The notes: generated by a model not told the origin, from the sequence alone. A DNA stretch of 64,000 nt from Pseudomonas fluorescens (GCF_001307155.1 NZ_CP012830.1:4834501-4898500), one strand, 5' to 3'. Shown: positions 52,895 through 62,888, counted from the first letter of the stretch. A program made the numbers and translations.

Positions 52895-54106
52895 TCAGGC
52901 TGGCCAGCGTCGAGAGAACGCGGTTCTTGTAGAGAGCACAATCAGGCCCATCCCGATAACGAGGAATACGCTGAGGGAAACGGTGACGGCTTGGGCTATA
53001 CCCAGCACATCCACCATGAGCCCTAATGGAATCGGGACCGCGTTAAACAGGTAAACCGTGATGTAGAAATAGGAAACCAGCTTGGCGTGGCTATGAGCCG
53101 GAACCAGTTGGTTTATCAGCCTGGCACTGCCGACGAAGATTGCCCCGTAAGCGTAGCCACCGACAACCAACCCCACAGCACCAAGCATCAGCGAGTGGTT
53201 GTAAAACGCCGCCAGCAGGATCAGGAATGTCACGCTTTGGGCTGCCAGGCCAGATAGGAGGGTGCGGCGAGCATCCAGCCGTTGGCAGAGCAATTGACTG
53301 GCACCGGCGATCAGCAGGTACACCGAAATACCATAGCCAAACGCGCCACGGTCACTTAAATTCAGCTGCTGTTCGGCAGCTCCCGGGCCGATGACAAAGA
53401 CGCAGGCGGCAAAAGACCAACTGAAAAATACCGACCAGGCGCACAGGTGAAAGGGGGGCCCGCTTCCTTCGAATGCATCGCGCAGACTCCTCGGATGCTC
53501 CTGCATTGCCTTGGGCTGTGCTGCGTCCTTCTTCTGTCGTGGCCACAGCGCCAGGGTGCCCACGGTCGTGGTCACCACCAGGGCCATGATCAGCCAGAAG
53601 GGTAGACCCACCGGATAAAGATCCAGTTGCAAGGCGGCGCTGCTCAACACTGGACCGAGTGCCAGCCCGGTGACCATGGCCAACGTGGCCAGCAAGGCCG
53701 CCAGCTTGCCATTGTCATCAGGGCCGAAGTGCTTCAGCGCTACGTTAATGCTGGCGGTCAGCGTCCCGGTGCCCAACCCTGCTACCAGACGGGCAGCGCA
53801 CAGGTACCACAGCGAGCTGCCTTGGGAAAACAGCCAGGCACCGATGAGGACCAGCACGGTGGCTGGTATCAGAAAAGTACGCTGGTCTTTCGTGCGCCCG
53901 GCCACACGGGCCATGGTCACCAGTGACAACAGTACCCCGGCGCCATACGCACCAAAGATAAAGGTCAAGTCCACAGCGCTGAGTAGCAGGTGTTCTTTGT
54001 AAAAAGGGTACAGCGGTGTTGGGGCACTGCTGTTCATGAGCGACGCCATCAATGATAGTGCCAAAAACAACAGGAAGCCGTTTCTTTGATGGGTAGTTAC
54101 AGGCAT
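52895..54106 (-). CDS. MFS transporter
   Basis: 403 residues from the ATG at 54106 behind GGGGAG. Twelve helices; RVAGRTKDQR is the loop 2-3 motif. The family is generic drug or sugar efflux; the substrate is unknown. It converges on the exporter at 51275 with a 24-bp gap, and diverges from the SDR region. Confidence 0.9.
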   Translation of the reverse strand: MPVTTHQRNGFLLFLALSLMASLMNSSAPTPLYPFYKEHLLLSAVDLTFIFGAYGAGVLLSLVTMARVAGRTKDQRTFLIPATVLVLIGAWLFSQGSSLWYLCAARLVAGLGTGTLTASINVALKHFGPDDNGKLAALLATLAMVTGLALGPVLSSAALQLDLYPVGLPFWLIMALVVTTTVGTLALWPRQKKDAAQPKAMQEHPRSLRDAFEGSGPPFHLCAWSVFFSWSFAACVFVIGPGAAEQQLNLSDRGAFGYGISVYLLIAGASQLLCQRLDARRTLLSGLAAQSVTFLILLAAFYNHSLMLGAVGLVVGGYAYGAIFVGSARLINQLVPAHSHAKLVSYFYITVYLFNAVPIPLGLMVDVLGIAQAVTVSLSVFLVIGMGLIVLSTRTAFSRRWPA

Positions 54107-54648
54107 GACTCTCCCCGCCCGACCTTTTGGGCTTTTACCGAAATGAAAGATTTGGTGCGTACGGCTTACATGATTTTTGCGGGCTTCACCCGCCCGCCAA
54201 ATGATAGGTCTTCGGGTAGTAAGCACCATGCCTGAAACCCCAGGCTTTATTCGTTATCGTCCAGGCATATCCAGGGGGGAGCGATCCTGGGGGGACAGGG
54301 TGAATGGATAAAGTCTAATCACGGCGGCAAGCCTCATTATCTGGTTCAGTGTCTTCTTGGCTAACGGCTGAACGGTGCAACAGTTTGCCGGGCGAGGCGT
54401 TGGCTTCAGTCAAGATCGGCAAACGCTCGAACACATGGGATGGAACTCACGTTGATCTATATCGCTTTGATGCCGTTGCTGATTTCGCTGCTGTTCTTGT
54501 ACTTGGCACTGTGGCGTTGGCGATCACTGAAGCGCTTAGGCGTCTGGACGATAACGAAAGTATTTTGGAGCACCAGCTATTACCCCTTCAAGTCGCCGCT
54601 CATAAGCTGTGTTCAGTGTTTCTGAACCTGCAAGCGAAGGATTTGATG
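54107..54648. other. Upstream region of the SDR gene
   Basis: 542 bp between the MFS gene start and the SDR start. The one protein-like reading is a 61-residue frame at 54440-54625, listed separately. Nothing else was recognised. Confidence 0.4.
54440..54625 (+). CDS. Possible small membrane protein or relic
   Basis: 61 residues, MELTLIYIALMPLLISLLFL then RRSLKR-type basic residues and KVFWSTSYYPFKSPL. One hydrophobic helix is plausible, but the ribosome site is poor and I do not recognise the family. It stops 23 bp before the SDR start and may be a relic of a longer membrane protein or chance. Confidence 0.28.
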   Translation: MELTLIYIALMPLLISLLFLYLALWRWRSLKRLGVWTITKVFWSTSYYPFKSPLISCVQCF

Positions 54649-55398
54649 ATGAAAAAACTGCACAGGAAAATCGCTCTGGTCACCGGTTCGTCCAAAGGCA
54701 TCGGCGCGGCGATCGCCAGGCAACTGGCCAAAGATGGCGCGACGGTGATCGTCAACTATACCCGTAGCCGAGAAGATGCTGATCGGGTGGTTTCACAGAT
54801 TCTGGAAACGGGTGCCAGGGCCTATGCCATCCGGGCTGACGTCTCCAATGCCCTTGAAGTGAAGGCACTGTTCAAGGCCATCGTTCATGAGCATGGCCAT
54901 ATCGATATCCTGGTGAACAATGCTGGTGTCTATGCTACTGGTGCATTGGCTGAAATCACCGAACAGGAGTTCAATCGCCAGTTCAACCTGAATGTTCTGG
55001 GCTTGATCCAATGCACCCAGGAAGCTGTCGCCGTTTTCAATCCCAAGGGCGGCAGCATCATCAATATCAGCTCCAGCGTCACCTCGTTCACCCCCGCCAA
55101 CTCGACGGTCTATACCGCCTCCAAGGGCGCGGTGGATGCCATTACCAAGACCCTGGCCAACGAACTGGGCCCGAAGAATATCCGGGTCAATTCGGTCAAT
55201 CCAGGCCTGGTGGTCACGGAAGGCGTGCATGCCAGCGGCTTCTTCGAGGACGCATTCCGCCAGAAGATCGAGGCTATTACTCCGTTGGGCCGTATCGGCA
55301 GCCCCGAGGACATCGCGCCAGCTGTCGCTTTCCTGGCTTCTGACGATGCTGGCTGGATCACCGGCGAGATCCTGGTGATTGGCGGGGGGCTGCATTAA
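54649..55398 (+). CDS. Short-chain dehydrogenase/reductase
   Basis: 249 residues. NAD(P)-binding TGSSKGIGAAIAR at 11-23 and NNAG, catalytic SSSV, and YTASKGAV (Tyr-x-x-x-Lys). It reduces or oxidises an unknown alcohol or ketone. The ATG at 54649 is favoured (GAAGGA 7 bp upstream) over the ATG at 54646. Its last 4 bp overlap the convergent AraC gene. Confidence 0.93.
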   Translation: MKKLHRKIALVTGSSKGIGAAIARQLAKDGATVIVNYTRSREDADRVVSQILETGARAYAIRADVSNALEVKALFKAIVHEHGHIDILVNNAGVYATGALAEITEQEFNRQFNLNVLGLIQCTQEAVAVFNPKGGSIINISSSVTSFTPANSTVYTASKGAVDAITKTLANELGPKNIRVNSVNPGLVVTEGVHASGFFEDAFRQKIEAITPLGRIGSPEDIAPAVAFLASDDAGWITGEILVIGGGLH

Positions 55399-56315
55399 GC
55401 CTGGACGGCTTGCTCGCGCTGGTACTGGCGTGGCGATTGCGACATGACTCGTTTGAACGCGGTACTGAAGGCGCTCTCCGACTCATAGCCCAGGGAGAAG
55501 GCGATGGTCGATACCGAGTCGCTGGAGTTTCTCAGGCGATCACCGGCCAGCAGCATGCGCCAGTGAGTCAGGTACTCCATCGGGGCATCGCCGACGATCT
55601 GTTTGAAACGTAGCGCGAAGGCAGACCGGGACATGTTCGCCAGGCGTGCCAGTTTTTCGACGGTCCATCGGTAGGAAGGCTCGGCATGCATGGCGCTCAA
55701 GGCGGCGCTGAGATTGCGGTCCGCCAGGCCGAAGAACCAGCCCATACCGGAGCTGTCCAGGGTGGCGAGGTGAGCGCGCAGCACCTCCACCAACATGATG
55801 TGTGCCAGGTGCTCATTCATCAGCGACCGGCCGGGCTGACGATGTTGCAATTCTGAAGTGAAACGCTCCAGAGCCCAGCGCAGCAGTGATGCTTCAGGTG
55901 AGTCAACCGGCACATGAACCAGCGAGGGCAGGGTGCTGAGCAGGAACTGGGTCGGGATCCCGGTGAAGTCGAAACGCCCGCCCACCAGTTGCACTTCGTC
56001 GCCACCGTGGTCGAGGGTGATTTCGTCCTTGGCCAGGATCTGGAAGTGGCCTTCGGAGTCCCTGGCCGGTACCGACAGGTCGCTGGACAGAGTAAACGGC
56101 ACGCCACGGGTCATCAGGAAGCAATCGCCTTGCTGGAGTTGTTGCGGCGCGTGCTCGCCTTTGACCTGCAACCAGCAACTGCCCTTCACCACGGCGGTGA
56201 ATTTGATGCCTTCGTTCCTGGGGAAGTTGAACGCCCAATCGCCGCCCAATCTCAAGGTTGCCGAGTGGTAATTGCGAATTCTCAACAGTGAAAGCACACC
56301 GGAAAGTGGGTCCAT
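55395..56315 (-). CDS. AraC-family transcriptional regulator (cupin AraC)
   Basis: 306 residues. N-terminal AraC_6-type cupin at 1-180, C-terminal HTH at 210-306 (VEKLARLANMSRSAFALRF, STIAFSLGYESESAFSTAF). It sits between and apart from the SDR and aldehyde dehydrogenase genes, convergent with the first and divergent from the second, and may control both. The ATG at 56315 follows AAAGGTG. Confidence 0.93.
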   Translation of the reverse strand: MDPLSGVLSLLRIRNYHSATLRLGGDWAFNFPRNEGIKFTAVVKGSCWLQVKGEHAPQQLQQGDCFLMTRGVPFTLSSDLSVPARDSEGHFQILAKDEITLDHGGDEVQLVGGRFDFTGIPTQFLLSTLPSLVHVPVDSPEASLLRWALERFTSELQHRQPGRSLMNEHLAHIMLVEVLRAHLATLDSSGMGWFFGLADRNLSAALSAMHAEPSYRWTVEKLARLANMSRSAFALRFKQIVGDAPMEYLTHWRMLLAGDRLRNSSDSVSTIAFSLGYESESAFSTAFKRVMSQSPRQYQREQAVQA

Positions 56316-56406
56316 GGGGCACCTTTTTGGACGAAAAGCAAAATATTGGAAGCCTAGCACATCGATTGTCCTGGGCGGACGCATTAATTAAGCAGAGGAC
56401 TTGATG

Positions 56407-57879
56407 ATGAACATCGAACTGGATCGCTCATACGGACCACTTATCAACGGCATATTTGAAACCCCTGGCGATCGTCCATTCGCCGCCATTGATCCGGCCA
56501 CGGGTAAACATCTGGCGGATATCCATTACTGCAACGAGCAGGATGTGAACCGTGCAGTCCTGGCGGCCCAGGACGCCTATCCGGCATGGAGAGCACAAGG
56601 ACAACAGGCCCGGGCGCGACTAATCAACCTGTTGGCCGATGCAATTGAAGCCCACAGCGAACGCCTGGCCCGCATCGACTCCCATGACGTGGGTCGCTGC
56701 ATCAGCGAAGTGCGCAAGGACTACCTGACCGCTGTGCGCTACTACCGCTACTTTGCCTCGGTGATCATGGCCCATGAAGATTCCGGGCGGGAGATCGAAG
56801 GTGGCTATGCAATCGCCAAGCGCGAACCGCTGGGCGTCTGTGGGCAGATCATTCCTTGGAATGCCCCGGCGATCATGGCGGCGTTCAAGCTGGCGCCGGC
56901 GTTGGTGGCGGGGAATACCGTGGTGTTAAAACTGGATGAAAATGCTTCGCTGTCGACCCTTGAACTTGGCAAGTTGATCAACGGCATCCTACCGCCTGGT
57001 GTGGTAAACATGGTCACGGGGTTGGGGGCGGTGGTCGGTGCGGCTTTGAGTCAACATCCCCTGGTAAGAAAGCTGTCCTTCACCGGCAGCACCGAAGTCG
57101 GCAGGACCGTTGCCAAGGTAGCTGCCGAGCGCTTGGTACCCGTTACTCTGGAGTTGGGTGGCAAGAGTGCCAATATCGTGTTCCCCGATATTGACGATAT
57201 GGATACCGTGGTCGACAACGCAACCTTCGCAGCCATTCACAATAATGGGCAGTCATGCCTGGCGGGTACACGACTGTTTGTGCACGCGGATATCGCCGAT
57301 GCGTTCAGAGAGAAATTGATTGCCTCGTTCAAGCGGGTCAAGGTCGGCTCACCACAAGACGAGAGCGTACGCGTCAGTTGCCTGGTCAACGCCCGCCAAG
57401 GCGAGAAGGTGCTGGAGTACATCGACATCGGGCTCAAGGAAGGCGCCGAACTGCTTGCCGGTGGGGGGCGGGCGCAAGTGCCAGGTTGCGAGTATGGGTA
57501 CTTTATCCAACCGACCCTGCTATTGGCGCGCAATGACATGAGGATCTGTCAGGAGGAAATCTTTGGCCCGGTGCTGTCGATGATCATCTGGGACGACTAC
57601 GAAACCATGATCGCCCAGGCGAACGATACAGAGTATGGATTGGCGTCCGGTATCTACACCTGCAACCTCAAGCATGCAATGGAAACGGCGGGGCGGTTGG
57701 AGGCAGGCTCGGTATGGATCAACCGCTACTCAAATATCACCGATGGCACTGCGTTTGGTGGCTATAAAAACAGTGGGATCGGCAGGGAGTTTTGCCGGGA
57801 AACACTGAATGCCTATACCCAAGTGAAGACCATTACGGTTCAGAGTGAGGTGCCTGCAATCTGGTTTTCCCCACGTTAA
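56407..57879 (+). CDS. Aldehyde dehydrogenase
   Basis: 490 residues. Catalytic Glu249 in ELGGKSAN and nucleophile Cys284 in GQSCLAGTR; FTGSTEVGR for NAD binding. Broad-specificity ALDH superfamily, near betaine/phenylacetaldehyde dehydrogenases. The ATG at 56407 is 7 bp after AGAGGA; ATG at 56404 is an alternative. Divergent from the AraC gene. Confidence 0.93.
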   Translation: MNIELDRSYGPLINGIFETPGDRPFAAIDPATGKHLADIHYCNEQDVNRAVLAAQDAYPAWRAQGQQARARLINLLADAIEAHSERLARIDSHDVGRCISEVRKDYLTAVRYYRYFASVIMAHEDSGREIEGGYAIAKREPLGVCGQIIPWNAPAIMAAFKLAPALVAGNTVVLKLDENASLSTLELGKLINGILPPGVVNMVTGLGAVVGAALSQHPLVRKLSFTGSTEVGRTVAKVAAERLVPVTLELGGKSANIVFPDIDDMDTVVDNATFAAIHNNGQSCLAGTRLFVHADIADAFREKLIASFKRVKVGSPQDESVRVSCLVNARQGEKVLEYIDIGLKEGAELLAGGGRAQVPGCEYGYFIQPTLLLARNDMRICQEEIFGPVLSMIIWDDYETMIAQANDTEYGLASGIYTCNLKHAMETAGRLEAGSVWINRYSNITDGTAFGGYKNSGIGREFCRETLNAYTQVKTITVQSEVPAIWFSPR

Positions 57880-57935
57880 CAAACAAGCTTTAAAAAGCTG
57901 CTTGCTCCTTAGGGGCAGACAGTTAATGAGAGGGT

Positions 57936-57981
57936 CACCCCACGCCCTGCGAGAGCTCCGCTTTCGCGGGGTGTTTTGTTT
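57936..57981 (+). terminator. Terminator after the aldehyde dehydrogenase gene
   Basis: CACCCC at 57936-57941 pairs with GGGGTG at 57968-57973, with inner GCG/CGC pairing, followed by TTTTGTTTTC. A Rho-independent terminator is likely. Confidence 0.7.
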
Positions 57982-58240
57982 TCGGAGGCTGACCTGGTAA
58001 ACCCCGATCATCCGACCGGCTGTCTTTGCAGGCTCGATCTCCAGCATCGTCGCCTGCTGCAGCGCCTGCACAGATACATTCTGTCGGCACCGCCGAAGGC
58101 TGCGATCCTTCGGCGGCAACGTCTGATCGACCGGCCTTTTCATCCCATGGAAGCGGCTAACCCCTACCCAAGTAGCATTCGTGGCAGCCGGCAGGCTTCG
58201 TACACTCAGGCCTCGTATTGCGCGCCGGCAGGAGGCGAAG
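57982..58240. other. Spacer before nosP with a hairpin
   Basis: No gene. Hairpin CCGCCGAAGG (58090-58099) / CCTTCGGCGG (58107-58116) with loop CTGCGAT is a further relative of the gatcgcag palindromes. Confidence 0.6.
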
Positions 58241-59404
58241 ATGCAGCAGGCCCAGAACGAGGGTGTCGTCAGTGCAATGTCCCAGGCGACCGATGCCCGG
58301 CTGGTGGCCCAGGAACTGGCGCGACAGCTGTTGCATCCGCACTTGGGCTTCGTGCTGTTTTTCTGTTCTGCCGAATACGATTTGCAGGCGCTGGGCGAAG
58401 CCCTGGAGCAGAGTTTCGGCGGTATCCGCCTGGTGGGTTGCACCAGCGCCGGTGAAATCACTCCCCTTGGCTATGGCCGCAATTGCGTGACAGCGGTCGG
58501 TTTTGATCATCGGCACTTTTCCATCGCCACCGAACGGATCGACGAAATGGAGCGCTTCAGCCTGATCGACGCCCAACGGATGGTCGAGAGGCTGGTCAGC
58601 GACTGTCGCAGCAACACCCTGGCGCCGATCAAGGGCAACAGCTTCGCCCTGACCCTGCTTGATGGCCTGTCCAGTCGTGAGGAGATGGTCCTGGCTGCCT
58701 TGAGCGCAGCACTGGGGGACATTCCGCATTTCGGTGGCTCAGCCGGCGACGACAATTACCTGACTCACACTCACGTCTATTTCGAGGGTGAATTCCACTG
58801 CGGCGCGGCGGTGGTGGTGCTGGTCAATACCTGGCTGGATTTCGAAGTGTTCACCACCCATCACATCCTGCCCCGCGAAGAGAAACTGGTGGTGACGGGT
58901 GCTGACAGTGCCCAGCGTCGGGTCTTCGAGCTTAACGCCGAGCCCGCTGCCGAAGAGTACGCGCGCCACATCGGTGTGCCGGTGGCCGAGCTCGATCACC
59001 GGGTATTCGCCGCCCACCCGCTGGCGGTGCGGATCCACGACCAGTATTACGTGCGGGCGATCCAGCAGGTTCATCCGGACCTGAGCCTGAGTTTTTATTG
59101 TGCGGTGGAGAACGGCATCGTGCTGACCGCCATGACCCCCGGGCCCATGCTGCCGAATCTGCAACATTTGTTCGACGGTTTGCAGGCGCGTCTCGGCGAG
59201 CTGCTGCTGACCATCGGTTGCGATTGTTTTCTCCGGCGCCTGGAGCTGGAAGGCGGTAATGGCCTGGAACAGATCGGCGCGTTCTTGCGCGAGCAGCGGG
59301 TGATGGGTTTCAACACCTATGGAGAACAGTTCAATGGCATGCACATCAACCAAACCTTCACCGGAGTTGCCATTGCCCGGAACCGAACCCCTGTCAGCCG
59401 TTGA
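58241..59404 (+). CDS. nosP: NosP-type FIST-domain nitric-oxide sensor
   Basis: 387 residues. FIST_N (LGFVLFFCSAEYDLQALGEA, RLVGCTSAGEITPLGYGRN) and FIST_C (residues 250-380) domains. In P. aeruginosa the FIST protein NosP (PA1975) binds NO through haem and controls the adjacent kinase NahK; the same order holds here. The ATG at 58241 follows AGGAGG. It overlaps the kinase gene by 71 bp. Haem binding here is inferred from family and context. Confidence 0.85.
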   Translation: MQQAQNEGVVSAMSQATDARLVAQELARQLLHPHLGFVLFFCSAEYDLQALGEALEQSFGGIRLVGCTSAGEITPLGYGRNCVTAVGFDHRHFSIATERIDEMERFSLIDAQRMVERLVSDCRSNTLAPIKGNSFALTLLDGLSSREEMVLAALSAALGDIPHFGGSAGDDNYLTHTHVYFEGEFHCGAAVVVLVNTWLDFEVFTTHHILPREEKLVVTGADSAQRRVFELNAEPAAEEYARHIGVPVAELDHRVFAAHPLAVRIHDQYYVRAIQQVHPDLSLSFYCAVENGIVLTAMTPGPMLPNLQHLFDGLQARLGELLLTIGCDCFLRRLELEGGNGLEQIGAFLREQRVMGFNTYGEQFNGMHINQTFTGVAIARNRTPVSR

Positions 59405-61967
59405 ACTGCAACAGCAGGTCGCCCGACTGCAGCATGAGAACCGCAAGTTACAGCGCATCAATGACGCGCTGATCGAGCGGATCGAGTCCGGGGTGACGCG
59501 GGGCAACGACCCTTATTCGGCATTTCAGCATTCGGTGGTGCTGGCCGAGCAGGTCCGCGAGCGCACCGATGCATTGAACCAGGCCATGGCCGAACTCAAG
59601 GCCGGCAATCACTTGCTCAGCGAAGCCCGGCTACGGGCCGAAACCGCTCACCGGTATCTGATCGATGCGATCGAGAGCATCTCCGATGCCTTCGTGCTGT
59701 TCGATGAAGACCAGCGCATTGTGCTGTTCAATAGCCGATTCAAGGCATTCTGGGCCAACAGCAAGGTGCGGATTATCGCTGGCATGCGGCTGGCCGAGGT
59801 CAAGCGACTGATGACCGCCACCGGGCTGTTCAACGAAGAACCGCGAGGCCATGCCGACGAGCAACTGCTCTATCGGCTGCAGAGCGGTTGTTGGCTGCAA
59901 GTCAGCGAGCGCTCCACCCGGGAAGGCGGGCGGGTGATGCTGTTTACCGACATCACTGAGGTCAAGCTCAGCGAAACCGTGCGCCGCGAACAGGCTGTCG
60001 CGCAAAAATCCCGTCTGTTGCAGCGAGCGGTGGACAACCTGTCCCAAGGGGTGGCCATGGTCAGCGCCGAGGGCATCCTGGAGTTGTGGAACCGGCGCTT
60101 TCTCGAACTCAGCGGCCTGGCGCCGGTGGCCGCTCACCGGCCCTTTGCCGAGGTGATCGGCGACAGTGAGTTGCGCCTGCTGACCCCGGACAGTCGCGAC
60201 GATAACGGGAGGATCATCCACGAATGCGAGCAGCGCCTTTACGACGGACGGGTACTGGAAATCCGCACCCATCCGCTGCCCACCGGCGGCTTCGTCAACA
60301 CCTTCACCGACATCACCGAGCGCTATCAGCATGCCGAGGCCCTCAGTGAGAGCGAGCGCTGGATTCGCCTGATCACCGACCATGTACCGGCGCTGATCGC
60401 CTATCTGAATGCCGACCTGGTCTACGAGTTCACCAACAAGGTTTATGAAGAATGGTATTGCTGGCCACGGGGCGTGATGCTCGGCCAGAGTCTGCGCGAG
60501 GTGCACAGCGAACAGCACTATCAGCGGCTGGAGAGCTATGTGGCGCGGGCCTTGGCGGGTGAAAGCGTGACCTTTGAGGTGGCCGAAACCAACATCAATA
60601 ATCAGGAGCGCTACATGCTGCGCTCCTATGTCCCGAACCGTCTGGCCAGTGGTGAGGTGGTGGGGATTTTTGTGCTGATTCGCGACATCACCGAGCGTCG
60701 CAGAACGGCGCAAGCGCTGCACCAGGCCTATCAGAATCTGGAGCTGCGGGTGCGCGAACGCACGGCCGAACTGACCACCCTGAATGACCAGTTGCTGCGC
60801 GAGATCGACGAACGCAGTCGGGTCGAATCGCGCTTGCGCGAGGCCAAGCTGGAGGCCGAACAGGCCAACCTGTCGAAAACCAAATTCCTCGCTGCCGTCA
60901 GTCATGATCTGCTGCAACCGTTGAACGCGGCGCGGCTGTTTACCAGTGCGCTGCTTGAGCGCCGCGAGCCGGTAGCCAATGCGACACTGGTGCGCAATGT
61001 CAGCAATTCCCTGGAGGATGTGGAGAATCTGCTGGGCACACTGGTGGATATTTCCAAGCTCGATGCCGGGGTGATCAAGGCCGATATCGCGCCGTTCGCC
61101 CTCAGCGAATTGATCGACAACCTGGCCACCGAATATGCCCAGATAGCACGCAGCGAAGGGCTTGAGTTGCACTTCGTGGCCTGCTCGGCGCTGGTGCGCA
61201 GCGACATCCAGCTCTTGGCGCGGATCCTGCGTAACCTGCTGAGCAATGCGATTCGCTACACCCCCGGCGGCCGGGTAGTGCTGGGCTGCCGACGGCATCG
61301 TCGGCACCTGTCGATCGAAGTCTGGGACAGCGGCATCGGGATCGCCGAGGAGCGTCTGGAAGAAATTTTCCAGGAATTCAAACGCGGTGATGTGCAGCGG
61401 CCGAACCTGGATCGCGGGTTGGGCCTGGGCTTGGCTATCGTCGAGAAGATATCCAGCATCCTCGGCCACCGGATTCGGGTGCGTTCGTGGCCGGGCAAGG
61501 GCTCGATGTTTGCCGTCGAAGTCCCTCTCAGCGCCACCGCGCCCAAGGCTCAGCCGAGCCCGGTGATCAGCGAGCCGATGCTCGAACGCCTGCGCGGTGC
61601 GCGGGTGTGGGTGCTGGACAACGATGCTGCGATTTGTGCCGGTATGCGGACCTTGCTGGAAGGCTGGGGCTGCCTGGTGGTCACTGCATTATCGGAAGAG
61701 GACCTGGCGCGTCAGGTGGACAATTACCATGCCGAAGCCGACCTGCTGATCGCCGACTACCACCTGGATAACGACTGCAACGGTGTCGATGCCGTGGCGC
61801 GGATCAACGCGCGTCGGGCCCTGCCGATACCGGCGATGATGATCACTGCCAACTACAGCAACGAACTCAAGCAACAGATCCGCGAACGCGGCCACACCCT
61901 GATGCACAAGCCGGTGCGGCCGATGAAACTCAAGACTGCGATGAGCCATCTGCTCGGACAGCCTTGA
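59334..61967 (+). CDS. nahK: NahK-type PAS hybrid sensor histidine kinase
   Basis: 877 residues, cytoplasmic (no membrane helix). Coiled coil near 15-100, three PAS domains at about 100-450 (DAIESISDAFVLFDEDQRIV, GVAMVSAEGILELWNR, VPALIAYLNADLVYEF), HisKA with His524 (AVSHDLLQPLNAAR), HATPase (LSNAIRYTPGG, DRGLGLGLAIV) and a C-terminal receiver with Asp808 (LLIADYHLDND). NahK in P. aeruginosa signals through HptB to biofilm and denitrification control. GGAGA 8 bp before the ATG at 59334 decides the start. Confidence 0.9.
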   Translation: MACTSTKPSPELPLPGTEPLSAVELQQQVARLQHENRKLQRINDALIERIESGVTRGNDPYSAFQHSVVLAEQVRERTDALNQAMAELKAGNHLLSEARLRAETAHRYLIDAIESISDAFVLFDEDQRIVLFNSRFKAFWANSKVRIIAGMRLAEVKRLMTATGLFNEEPRGHADEQLLYRLQSGCWLQVSERSTREGGRVMLFTDITEVKLSETVRREQAVAQKSRLLQRAVDNLSQGVAMVSAEGILELWNRRFLELSGLAPVAAHRPFAEVIGDSELRLLTPDSRDDNGRIIHECEQRLYDGRVLEIRTHPLPTGGFVNTFTDITERYQHAEALSESERWIRLITDHVPALIAYLNADLVYEFTNKVYEEWYCWPRGVMLGQSLREVHSEQHYQRLESYVARALAGESVTFEVAETNINNQERYMLRSYVPNRLASGEVVGIFVLIRDITERRRTAQALHQAYQNLELRVRERTAELTTLNDQLLREIDERSRVESRLREAKLEAEQANLSKTKFLAAVSHDLLQPLNAARLFTSALLERREPVANATLVRNVSNSLEDVENLLGTLVDISKLDAGVIKADIAPFALSELIDNLATEYAQIARSEGLELHFVACSALVRSDIQLLARILRNLLSNAIRYTPGGRVVLGCRRHRRHLSIEVWDSGIGIAEERLEEIFQEFKRGDVQRPNLDRGLGLGLAIVEKISSILGHRIRVRSWPGKGSMFAVEVPLSATAPKAQPSPVISEPMLERLRGARVWVLDNDAAICAGMRTLLEGWGCLVVTALSEEDLARQVDNYHAEADLLIADYHLDNDCNGVDAVARINARRALPIPAMMITANYSNELKQQIRERGHTLMHKPVRPMKLKTAMSHLLGQP

Positions 61968-61980
61968 GGCGCGATCGAAG

Positions 61981-62011
61981 AGCAAAAGATCGCAGCCTGC
62001 GATCTTTTGCT
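61981..62011. terminator. Perfect palindrome between nahK and agmR
   Basis: agcaaaagatcgca-gcc-tgcgatcttttgct forms a 14-bp stem with a 3-base loop and T-runs on both sides. It serves two convergent genes as a bidirectional terminator. It is a compact relative of the palindrome at 40971-41038. Confidence 0.85.
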
Positions 62012-62027
62012 CTCGCGCCAGAAGAAC

Positions 62028-62693
62028 CTAGCGCCGCAGATAAGCGCCGAAGTCGATATCCCCGGCACTGAGGATCGCTTGCACCCGGTTGTGCACGTTG
62101 AGCTTGCGCAGGATCGCCGAGACGTGGGCCTTGACCGTGGTTTCGGCGATGTCCAGGGTGTAGGCGATCTGCTTGTTCGATTCACCCTTGGTCATGCGTT
62201 CGAGCACCAGCAGTTGCTTGCGGGTCAGGGCCTGGAGCAATTCGGGAGGAAAGCTCGGGGTTTCGCTCATGCGTCGAGTGAAGGCGCTTTTTTGCGTGCG
62301 AATGATGTCCGGCGGCAGGTAAACGTTGCCGTTGAGGATCTGCTCGATCGCCTCGGTCATTTGCGAGCGTGGCGAAGACTTGGTGATAAAGCCCACGGCG
62401 CCATAGGTGATGGCTTGCAGTACCACCTGCTTGTCCTGCTCGGCAGAGACGATCACCACCGGAATGGTCGGCGCCTCGTTGCGCAGATTGATCAGGCCAT
62501 TGAGGCCGTGCATGCCGGGCATGTTCAAATCCAGCAGGATCAGGTCCAGGTCGTCGTGCTGCCGGGTCAGCGTCAGGGCGCTCTCGAGGTCGGCGGTCTC
62601 CATCACCTCGCTGCCCGGAAAGCCGTCGCTGATAACGTTGTGAATGGCTTCGCGAAACAGCGGGTGATCGTCGGCAATCAGAATTTTATACAT
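62028..62693 (-). CDS. agmR: AgmR/ErbR-type NarL-family response regulator
   Basis: 221 residues. Receiver with Asp55 (LILLDLNMPG), LuxR-type HTH at 150-221 (LTRKQLLVLERMTKGESNKQ, AETTVKAHVSAILRKL). Proteins of this type, next to nahK, regulate quinoprotein ethanol oxidation genes (exa/ped) in Pseudomonas. Convergent with nahK. The gene symbol rests on context and length. Confidence 0.85.
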   Translation of the reverse strand: MYKILIADDHPLFREAIHNVISDGFPGSEVMETADLESALTLTRQHDDLDLILLDLNMPGMHGLNGLINLRNEAPTIPVVIVSAEQDKQVVLQAITYGAVGFITKSSPRSQMTEAIEQILNGNVYLPPDIIRTQKSAFTRRMSETPSFPPELLQALTRKQLLVLERMTKGESNKQIAYTLDIAETTVKAHVSAILRKLNVHNRVQAILSAGDIDFGAYLRR

Positions 62694-62888
62694 GGCCTTT
62701 CACCTCGTTATTGTGATTAGGGTGGGGCAGGGTTCTCAGGCTATGGCGTCAGGGAAAGGGGCTGCCGGCGACGCAAGGCACTCGGCACAGGCTCTCATCC
62801 TGTTTGTCATGGACCCATTACATGCCAGGGACGGTGCTTTGTGAATGCGACCATAGATAAGAAAACCAGTACTAAAGTAGGAGACGGG

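Noticed and set aside
59631..61469. 612-residue minus-strand reading opposite nahK
   Set aside because: Shadow; nahK has full PAS, HisKA, ATPase and receiver motifs in order.
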